Positions 7,363 through 12,341 of a DNA stretch of 12,341 nucleotides are shown in pieces. Both the position numbers and the translations under genes were made by a program. The notes beneath the pieces were generated by a model that saw only the letters and a program-made list of their open reading frames with translations, was not told the origin of the DNA and did no database searches. Source of the DNA: Gammaproteobacteria bacterium. Its GTDB lineage: Bacteria > Pseudomonadota > Gammaproteobacteria > SZUA-229. Positions within the stretch are counted from its first letter, which is position 1. Each line of letters starts with the position of its first letter. The stretch spans positions 1-12,341 of the forward strand of contig JAOUQA010000025.1 in the NCBI GenBank assembly GCA_029879605.1, given 5' to 3'.

Positions 7363-7692
7363 TTAAACCGGCATATTCATAATATCCTGGTAAGCCGACA
7401 GTAATCGATTACGCACCTGGGTCATAGCCTGAAAAGACACACTGGCTTTTTCCATGTTAATCATTAACTCGGCCACACTGATATCAGGATTACCTTTTTC
7501 AAATGCTTCGGCTAACCTGGAAGAAACTTTTGAAGCTTCATTAACAGATTCAATGGAATTTTTAAGCGCATCAGAAAAACCTGTTTCAGATACACCAGAT
7601 TCAAGTCCAGTCATTGCAGCTGGTTTCATCGATGCCTGTGCTTCCATAACACGCATCTGCGCCAGCAATTGTTGAACATTCATACTTGACAT
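7363..7692 (-). CDS. fliE: Flagellar hook-basal body protein FliE
   Basis: FliE is the small exported protein that joins the MS-ring to the proximal rod and is the first rod-type substrate of the export system. The 109-residue product has the expected length. The C-terminal half contains the conserved pattern DISVAELMINMEKASVSFQAMTQVRNRLLSAYQDIMNMPV (split here at about 70-89 and 90-109), which is diagnostic. The ATG at 7690-7692 is supported by AGAGG eight bases upstream, while an internal ATG three codons later lacks this. The gap to fleR is 33 bp and I found no sigma54 site in it, so fliE is probably co-transcribed with fleR. Confidence 0.95.
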   Translation of the reverse strand: MSSMNVQQLLAQMRVMEAQASMKPAAMTGLESGVSETGFSDALKNSIESVNEASKVSSRLAEAFEKGNPDISVAELMINMEKASVSFQAMTQVRNRLLSAYQDIMNMPV

Positions 7693-7725
7693 AGTATTTA
7701 CCTCTCACCCAGACAATTCACAGTA

Positions 7726-9072
7726 TTAAACTGCAATACCCACATCCCGCATACGAGCCAGCTTATAGCGCAAGGTACGCGGGCTGATACCCAGACGTTC
7801 TGCCGCATATTTTCTACTACCATTACCTACTCGTAACGCCTCAAGAATTAATTTCTGCTCTCGATCTTTTAAATCACTCACCAGCACTGAGTCCTGAGAC
7901 TCATCTTCTGACACTGAATTATTATTTTTATTAAACATTTCAGTTGTTTCAAAATGTATGTGTTCTTCTGTAATCTGATTACCTTCTTTTAAAATTACCG
8001 CCCGCTGCATAACATTATCCAGCTCACGTACATTACCACTCCATTGATGTCGTATTAATTTCTGTTGAGCCTCACGTGTTAATTCAATTTTGAGTTGTGT
8101 TGACCTGGTATGTTTTTCCAGCAAGTTTTCCGCAATCGGAACAATATCTGAAATACGATCTCGTAAAGCAGGTATCAATACCGGGAAAACACTTAGACGA
8201 TAAAACAGATCTTCTCTAAATCGACCTGCCGCCACTTCTTCACGTAAATTTTTGTTTGTCGTTGCAATAACTCGCACATTCAATGATATCGTTTTACGAC
8301 CACCCAGTCGTTCAACTTCTTTCTCCTGGAGTACACGCAGTAATTTTGCCTGCAAACCAATATCCATTTCTGAAATTTCATCCAGTAACAGGGTGCCATT
8401 CTGTGCCTGTTCAAATTTACCTGCGCTTGCCTGGTGTGCACCGGTAAAAGAACCTTTTTCATAACCGAACAAAATCGACTCAAGCATATTTTCTGGAATG
8501 GCCGCACAGTTAATCGCCACAAATGACTCGTCTACTCGACTGGATTCATTATGAATATAACGTGCAAACACTTCTTTACCGACACCACTTTCACCACATA
8601 AAAGAACTGTTGCATCTGTTTTTGCGACCCGTGAAACCAGGGCCTTTAATGACTGCATAGATTCTTCATTAACAATTAACTTACAGTTTGTATCAACATC
8701 ATCGCTTATATCAGGAAGAAAACGTTGTACGACTTCTATCAATGCATCACCTTCAAATGGCTTGACCAGGTAATCTGACGCACCAAAACGCATTGCATCT
8801 ACTGCTTTTTCTATCGTTCCATAAGCTGTCATAACAATAACGGGGATAAACTGATTTTGTTTGCGAACTCTTTTTAATAACTCCATACCATCCATGGGAT
8901 ACATTTGAACATCGGTCAAAATTAAACGAAAGTTATAAACTGACAAACGATCCAGTGCATCACGGCCATTTTCTGCCGTTAAGATCGAGTAACCTGCAAT
9001 CTGCAAAATATCTGACAGCGTCTCACGTAAATCGGGATCATCTTCAACGATCAATACATCAACATTAGTCAT
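7726..9072 (-). CDS. fleR: Sigma54-dependent flagellar response regulator FleR/FlrC
   Basis: FleR (FlrC in Vibrio) is an NtrC-type activator that turns on the middle flagellar genes after phosphorylation by FleS/FlrB. The 448-residue product has an intact receiver (acidic pair D11-D12, phosphoacceptor D54 in LTDVQM, T82, K104). Its AAA+ domain carries Walker A GESGVGKE (160-167), the sigma54-contact loop GSFTGA (207-212), Walker B LLLDE (228-232) and the REDLFYRLSVFP segment (286-297). A Fis-type helix-turn-helix covers about 405-442. The contact loop has Ser in place of the usual second-position Ala. The ATG has a good GGAG site six bases upstream and overlaps the preceding 87-aa ORF by 8 nt. 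The cognate kinase gene is missing from its usual place just upstream. Confidence 0.94.
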   Translation of the reverse strand: MTNVDVLIVEDDPDLRETLSDILQIAGYSILTAENGRDALDRLSVYNFRLILTDVQMYPMDGMELLKRVRKQNQFIPVIVMTAYGTIEKAVDAMRFGASDYLVKPFEGDALIEVVQRFLPDISDDVDTNCKLIVNEESMQSLKALVSRVAKTDATVLLCGESGVGKEVFARYIHNESSRVDESFVAINCAAIPENMLESILFGYEKGSFTGAHQASAGKFEQAQNGTLLLDEISEMDIGLQAKLLRVLQEKEVERLGGRKTISLNVRVIATTNKNLREEVAAGRFREDLFYRLSVFPVLIPALRDRISDIVPIAENLLEKHTRSTQLKIELTREAQQKLIRHQWSGNVRELDNVMQRAVILKEGNQITEEHIHFETTEMFNKNNNSVSEDESQDSVLVSDLKDREQKLILEALRVGNGSRKYAAERLGISPRTLRYKLARMRDVGIAV

Positions 9073-9328
9073 CTAGTACTCCAGGCCATTTCTTATCAAT
9101 TGTGGTGGTCAGAAGCTGACAACCCGTTAAATGCTGCTTACTTTTATCTGGTGACTGACTTAATGAAAAAAAACAGCCATGCCCAATGATCTGCTGAATC
9201 AGCAAATCATCCCGATGGGCATGCTGTAACGGCGGGGAAAGCGACTGAACATCAGCAACTGTCGATGGAGGCACCTCGACAAGCTGTAGATAAAATTCTG
9301 GCTCTAACCTGTTCACAGTTAAATTCAT
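9065..9328 (-). CDS. Unrecognised 87-aa protein in the FleS/FlrB position
   Basis: I do not recognise this protein. It has 87 residues with no signal peptide and no transmembrane segment. A beta-like N-terminal part reads PEFYLQLVEV, a charged middle HAHRDDLLIQQII, and the tail is acidic. Two cysteines are visible (C52 and C65). It has no H-box, N-box or G-box, so it is not a recognisable kinase fragment. The case for a real gene is context. Its ATG lies about 30 nt downstream of a predicted sigma54 start site, it fills the space between that promoter and fleR, and its stop overlaps the fleR start by 8 nt. The best Shine-Dalgarno, AGGTGA, is somewhat far at 12 bases. An upstream in-frame stop eight nt into the leader excludes a longer form. 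It might instead be a short leader ORF for coupling fleR translation. Confidence 0.6.
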   Translation of the reverse strand: MNLTVNRLEPEFYLQLVEVPPSTVADVQSLSPPLQHAHRDDLLIQQIIGHGCFFSLSQSPDKSKQHLTGCQLLTTTIDKKWPGVLDD

Positions 9329-9367
9329 GACGTCTTTGTGTCACCTGATTAGTGTTACAAAGATATG

Positions 9368-9383
9368 AGCATTAACTGTGCCA
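9368..9383 (-). promoter_or_regulatory. Sigma54 (RpoN) promoter for the 87-aa ORF and fleR operon
   Basis: The minus strand reads TGGCACAGTTAATGCT. The -24 half TGGCAC is a perfect match, the GC of the -12 half has the required offset, and the only core deviation is ATGC in place of TTGC. The predicted start near 9357 leaves a leader of about 29 nt before the ATG of the 87-aa ORF. In Pseudomonas and Vibrio the matching fleSR/flrBC operon is sigma54 and FleQ/FlrA dependent, which fits. Confidence 0.78.
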
Positions 9384-9437
9384 GAATTGTTTTTTTATAA
9401 ATTTCAGTAACTTATGATTTACAACAGGTGATTGTCA

Positions 9438-9457
9438 GTCAAAAATCTGGCTTTGAC
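9438..9457. promoter_or_regulatory. Inverted repeat upstream of the fleR-operon promoter, candidate enhancer site
   Basis: GTCAAA (9438-9443) and TTTGAC (9452-9457) are exact reverse complements with 8 nt between them, centred about 90 bp upstream of the predicted start site. This is a typical distance for an enhancer-binding protein. The ends GTCA and TGAC match the half-sites of the Pseudomonas FleQ box, but the published box has a shorter spacer (GTCA-N6-TGAC), so the match is partial. A second nested repeat is formed by GTCAGTC (9434-9440) with GACTGAC (9477-9483). Confidence 0.4.
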
Positions 9458-9725
9458 CACAGAATGGCTCAAGCCTGACTGACTCTCGATTTGAAAGACA
9501 GAACCTGCCACTACCACACTGACATAATTACCTGATTAAATTTGGACTAGTAATAAATCATGCGACCCGAAGTTTAATTAACCGGGTTATTAGATTCATT
9601 AAAGTTTATGAAAATAGAGAAAGTAAAACTAAAAAATATTCATCAACTAGCTGCTGGGACTATGTCAGCCTGGAAGTTTTTTGGTAACTGGTAAATATCT
9701 TCAATATATCAACTCATGGCGTTAA

Positions 9726-11231
9726 TCATGATTTAATATCATACTTCTTCAGCTTTTCTACCAGTGTAGTACGGCGCATTTTTAATAACTTGGCCGCATG
9801 GGCGACAACACCACCTGTACTATCCAGTGCCTGCCTGATGAGATTAATTTCCAGCTGTGCCAGGTGCTCTTTCAGATCAAGTCCATCTTCTGTGATTTGA
9901 ACGGCTGTTGTATCCATAACAACTGTGTCACTACCGTGCATATCGTTAGTGAAACGATTATCTACTTCTGTTTCAGCATTGTCTGCTGATTCTTCACTCG
10001 CCCCAAAAAACAGGGATGGATTAAATGATTCTCTACGCGGCCGAATGGATGTAGGTAAATATTTTGCGGGTAAATTTTTAACATCAACCACACCCTGGGG
10101 AAACAGGATTGATAGCCGTTCGACCAGGTTTGCCAGTTCTCTTACATTACCCGGCCATTTATATTCACACAATGCTTCAACGGCTGAAGCGGTTAAGCGT
10201 ACTGAACCTCGATTGTCCTGTTCCATTTTTTCAATCTGGTCCTGTAATAAAAACGGCACATCATCCAGGCGCTCTCGCAAGGCGGGTAATTCAATGGGAA
10301 ATACATTCAATCGGTAGAACAGGTCTTCACGAAACTTTCCATCGCGGATATTGTGTTCCAGGTTACGATGAGTCGCTGCCAGGATACGCACATCAGCCGT
10401 CATACTTTTGTTACTGCCAACACGCTCAAAAGTACGTTCCTGTAATACGCGTAACAGTTTCACCTGCATGGGTAAACTCATGTCACCAATTTCATCCAGA
10501 AACAGTGTGCCTCTCTCTGCCAGCTCAAAACGCCCCTGGCGTGTTGTGATGGCACCGGTAAAAGCACCTTTCTCATGTCCAAACAGTTCGCTTTCGAGTA
10601 AATCGCCAGGAATAGCACCACAGTTTACCGGCACAAAATTCTGTTTGCAGCGATTGGACAGGGCGTGAATATTTCTCGCCACGACTTCCTTACCTGTTCC
10701 TGATTCGCCAAGAATCAGCACGCTGGCGTCGGTCTTCGCAACCTGTTCAATCATGGTACGCACATATTGAATAGCCGGGCTACTACCCCCGAGCTTGGGC
10801 ACACTGGCAATAATTTTTCTGTAACTGGCTGAGTCCTGTGAAATATCTTTTGATGCGGCATCGCAGGCTCGATTCAACGCCTCAATGACCGGTTCATACT
10901 TGAGCGGCATATCGAGATGCGCTGCTACACCTGGATAAATCTGCTGGTATTTATCCAGGTTTTCCCTGGCCTGATTTAATAATATGATCTGTAAATCCAG
11001 GCCTGTTTCACTTACCAGTTCCAGTACCTCGCGCTGGGAAGCTGAACCATGAAACTCCCCCAGTAGCATTGCAGTATACCGACCATTTTCCAGTGCGGCC
11101 TTAAGACTGCTGGTATCCGGGGTATACACTGCTTCATAGCCAATAAACCCCATGAGAGACTTAATTTCACTAAAGGTTTTATGATCGTCTTCGACCAGTA
11201 GTACTGGCAGGTACGGGTTATTTTCAGACAT
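9726..11231 (-). CDS. fleQ: Flagellar master regulator FleQ/FlrA
   Basis: FleQ (FlrA) is the sigma54-dependent master activator of flagellar genes and, in Pseudomonas, a c-di-GMP-responsive regulator. The 501-residue product has a FleQ-type receiver-like N-domain (about 8-125) that lacks the phosphoacceptor aspartate; the position reads LLGEF (56-60). Its AAA+ domain carries Walker A GESGTGKE (175-182), GAFTGA (222-227) and Walker B LFLDE (243-247), with VGSNK at 271-275. The C-terminal Fis-type helix-turn-helix (about 463-497) ends in RRTTLVEKLKKYDIKS. The VVARNIH motif is kept, but the LFRSL and ExxxR c-di-GMP contact motifs appear changed (SVPKL at 143-147, DQIEK at 331-335). A sigma70-like promoter lies just upstream. 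The ribosome binding site is weak. Confidence 0.94.
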   Translation of the reverse strand: MSENNPYLPVLLVEDDHKTFSEIKSLMGFIGYEAVYTPDTSSLKAALENGRYTAMLLGEFHGSASQREVLELVSETGLDLQIILLNQARENLDKYQQIYPGVAAHLDMPLKYEPVIEALNRACDAASKDISQDSASYRKIIASVPKLGGSSPAIQYVRTMIEQVAKTDASVLILGESGTGKEVVARNIHALSNRCKQNFVPVNCGAIPGDLLESELFGHEKGAFTGAITTRQGRFELAERGTLFLDEIGDMSLPMQVKLLRVLQERTFERVGSNKSMTADVRILAATHRNLEHNIRDGKFREDLFYRLNVFPIELPALRERLDDVPFLLQDQIEKMEQDNRGSVRLTASAVEALCEYKWPGNVRELANLVERLSILFPQGVVDVKNLPAKYLPTSIRPRRESFNPSLFFGASEESADNAETEVDNRFTNDMHGSDTVVMDTTAVQITEDGLDLKEHLAQLEINLIRQALDSTGGVVAHAAKLLKMRRTTLVEKLKKYDIKS

Positions 11232-11264
11232 TTAATATTCAACTTTTAAACTGGAATACAGTGA

Positions 11265-11293
11265 AGTAAAGCAGTAAATCGCACCAATGTCAA
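11265..11293 (-). promoter_or_regulatory. Sigma70-type promoter for fleQ
   Basis: On the minus strand a perfect -35 TTGACA (11288-11293) is followed after 17 bases by TTTACT (11265-11270), which matches four of six -10 positions. The start of transcription would be near 11258, giving a short leader of about 27 nt. The master regulator of this hierarchy is usually sigma70 controlled, which fits. An 11-bp palindrome, GTCTTTAAGAC (11300-11310), lies just upstream and could be an operator. Confidence 0.55.
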
Positions 11294-11369
11294 AAAACCG
11301 TCTTTAAGACTTCCATATGTTTTCAATGGGTTAGAGAATATTTTGAATATTTTAAATAAACTTTAGGGA

Positions 11370-11732
11370 TCAACGATCTGATGTACTGCAATTATCATAC
11401 GCCTGGATAGCATTGCGGGCATTAGCCAGGCCTGACAGCTGTTTAATCGCCTGTGATTTAAACTCGACAGCCATATCATTCAGGTTTCTATCACTGTGTA
11501 ATATCTGGCGAATTCCATCGGCAATAACCACAGCCTCATCCGGACTCAGGGCAATGCTAAAAAATGATTCGATCATTTCATGCCGCTCGGCTTCCATATC
11601 CGTTAGCCGCTGCCACTGCTCATTACGGGCCAGCTCATACATTTGCCGGGTTTTATCCAGTATGGCCTGCCAGTGCTGTTGTCGATGAGTGTCCAGGGGA
11701 TCATGCCTGAGGTTTGTAGTTATTACGAACAT
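11370..11732 (-). CDS. fliT: FliT-like flagellar export chaperone
   Basis: A 120-residue, helix-rich protein after fliS, in the place where fliT or flaI/fliT-like genes are found in gammaproteobacteria. FliT is the export chaperone for the cap protein FliD and, in enterics, also inhibits FlhDC. Residues about 25-60 (ILDKTRQMYELARNEQWQRLTDMEAERHEMIESFF, read in two pieces) follow the helix pattern of FliT with its D/E-rich central part. The family is weakly conserved, so the call leans on position, length and helix content. The ATG used overlaps fliS by 32 nt and has no well-placed ribosome binding site. No better ATG exists before M31, so the true start is uncertain and may be a non-ATG codon. 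Confidence 0.72.
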   Translation of the reverse strand: MFVITTNLRHDPLDTHRQQHWQAILDKTRQMYELARNEQWQRLTDMEAERHEMIESFFSIALSPDEAVVIADGIRQILHSDRNLNDMAVEFKSQAIKQLSGLANARNAIQAYDNCSTSDR

Positions 11733-12111
11733 CCTGGGGAATCTGCCCCCAGCTCATACGAATTTCATTCAGTAATGAAATGACTTCATCCAGGTTTTCA
11801 ATTTTGTTTTCGACATTTGCAATCAATAACTGGCGCTGCATGTAGTCATACAGTGCTTCCAGGTTTGCAGCAATCTCACCACCCTTTTCCATATCAAGTG
11901 ATACTTTTAAACCATCAAGAATTGAAATGGCTTTACTGATCATTTCACCTTTCTGCCTGATGTCTTTATTTTGCACATGGTATTTTGCTGCATTAATTCG
12001 CTCAACAGCTCCGTCCAGTAACATCTGAATTAACTGGTGTGGGTCAGCCGTTTCGGCAGCAACATGCGCACCCATTTTTTTATACTGGTTTAAAGCTGCT
12101 GAAGTATGCAT
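11701..12111 (-). CDS. fliS: Flagellin export chaperone FliS
   Basis: FliS binds the C-terminus of flagellin in the cytoplasm, keeps it unpolymerised, and delivers it to the export gate. Conserved segments seen are ALNQYKKMG near the N-terminus, the PHQLIQMLLDGAVERI helix, and the ILDGLKVSLDMEKGGEIAANLEALYDYM core. I place the start at the ATG at 12109-12111 (136 residues). It gives the family-typical M-x-TSAALNQYKK beginning and has AAGGA eight bases upstream. An in-frame ATG at 12150 would add 13 charged residues (MAEDKDNDQRNNA) that are not typical of FliS and has no clear ribosome binding site. It lies about 115 bp after fliD. Confidence 0.92.
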   Translation of the reverse strand: MHTSAALNQYKKMGAHVAAETADPHQLIQMLLDGAVERINAAKYHVQNKDIRQKGEMISKAISILDGLKVSLDMEKGGEIAANLEALYDYMQRQLLIANVENKIENLDEVISLLNEIRMSWGQIPQDVRNNYKPQA

Positions 12112-12195
12112 AGCATTGTTCCTTTGATCGTTGTCTTTGTCTTCAGCCATGAGTTAGTTATAGCAAAGATAATTAACCAATGGCATCTATTAGCT

Positions 12196-12222
12196 GTATC
12201 GTCTGTGACATATAATTCTTTA
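12196..12222 (-). promoter_or_regulatory. Weak sigma28-like promoter upstream of fliS
   Basis: The minus strand carries TAAA (12219-12222), then 15 bases, then GACGATAC (12196-12203), two mismatches from GCCGATAA at the right spacing. It overlaps the end of fliD. Transcription would start near 12189 and produce fliS-fliT mRNA. The spacing match is the main support. Confidence 0.4.
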
Positions 12223-12225
12223 ACA

Positions 12226-12341
12226 TTATTTATTATTCCTGACCTGAATTTCCGGTAATGCATCCAGTTGTTGCTGTAAGAAATTACTGGTGGTATTTAA
12301 CTGACCTATCAGGGCATCCAGCGCGGTAAACTGGGCTCGAT
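12226..12341 (-). CDS. fliD: Flagellar cap protein FliD, C-terminal fragment (gene runs off the right edge)
   Basis: The last 37 codons plus stop of a gene that enters from the right edge. They read as R-A-Q-F-T-A-L-D-A-L-I-G-Q-L-N-T-T-S-N-F followed by LQQQLDALPEIQVRNNK. The pattern F-x-ALD-xLI-x-QLN-TTS-x-FL-x-QQL is the typical C-terminal helix of FliD, the filament cap that inserts flagellin at the filament tip. Its place before fliS and fliT supports this. The reading frame is open to the window end. The 3' end overlaps the sigma28-like site upstream of fliS by no more than a few bases. Confidence 0.85.
   Translation of the reverse strand, partial: RAQFTALDALIGQLNTTSNFLQQQLDALPEIQVRNNK

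Larger units (their letters stand above)
9329..9725. other. Non-coding region between fleQ and the 87-aa ORF, where fleS would be expected
   Basis: This AT-rich stretch of 397 bp is closed by stops in all frames I followed and shows no histidine-kinase motif on the minus strand. The left part holds a sigma54 promoter, and about 55-75 bp above it lies an inverted repeat. No GC-rich hairpin with a U-tract follows fleQ, so no clear intrinsic terminator is seen. Confidence 0.6.

Noticed and set aside
9166..9173. Run of eight A (T8 on the coding strand) inside the 87-aa ORF, considered as a frameshift that broke a kinase gene
   Set aside because: The frames on either side, when followed, meet stops and show no kinase H, N or G box, so slippage here would not restore a FleS.
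10109..10549. Plus-strand open frame of 146 codons opposite fleQ
   Set aside because: It lies fully antisense to a well-conserved fleQ AAA+ region, has no recognisable domain, and its composition looks like a frame shadow.
12171..12224. 17-codon minus-strand ORF starting at the fliD stop (TAATG)
   Set aside because: The junction looks like coupling, but the peptide is very short, has no family resemblance, and overlaps the sigma28-like site. It is more likely chance.
1..12341. CRISPR arrays, tRNA or rRNA genes, transposases or integration sites
   Set aside because: None was seen on either strand; the window is occupied by flagellar and chemotaxis genes with short regulatory gaps.

Overview
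The window is a flagellar biogenesis and chemotaxis locus from an AT-rich gammaproteobacterium with a polar-type flagellar hierarchy. Every credible gene is on the minus strand, so transcription runs from the right edge to the left. The gene order is fliD (3' end only), fliS, a fliT-like gene, fleQ/flrA, an unrecognised 87-residue ORF, fleR/flrC, fliE, fliF, fliG, fliH, fliI, fliJ, fliK, a cheY-type single receiver, and cheA (first 19 codons only). The sigma54 enhancer-binding regulators FleQ and FleR next to fliEFGHIJ are the arrangement known from Pseudomonas and Vibrio. Nothing visible fixes the genus.

Right part (about 11370-12341): the filament cap gene fliD and the export chaperones fliS and fliT. 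A weak sigma28-like site lies between fliD and fliS. Middle (about 9065-11258): fleQ has a sigma70-like promoter of its own (perfect -35, 17-nt spacer). It is followed by an almost 400-bp non-coding stretch that holds a very good sigma54 promoter and an upstream inverted repeat, and then by an 87-aa ORF whose stop overlaps the start of fleR. The sensor kinase FleS/FlrB normally encoded between fleQ and fleR is absent, and no kinase remnant is visible. Left-middle (2144-7692): fliE to fliJ are tightly packed with overlaps or short gaps. They build the MS-ring (FliF), rod adaptor (FliE), switch rotor (FliG) and export ATPase complex (FliH, FliI, FliJ). Left (1-2136): fliK, the hook-length ruler, has its own sigma54 promoter embedded just after fliJ. 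A 324-bp AT-rich spacer then carries a terminator-like hairpin, a perfect 13-bp inverted repeat and a sigma28 promoter that drives cheY-cheA.

The promoters suggest a full cascade: sigma70 for fleQ, FleQ with sigma54 for the 87-aa ORF and fleR onward, sigma54 for fliK, and FliA (sigma28) for cheYA and possibly fliS. The least ordinary point is the small unknown gene in the FleS position, next to a FleR that keeps a complete phosphorylatable receiver. Second are a FleQ whose c-di-GMP-contact motifs look altered, and a hairpin at the fliK start that would affect read-through mRNA but not mRNA from the fliK promoter.
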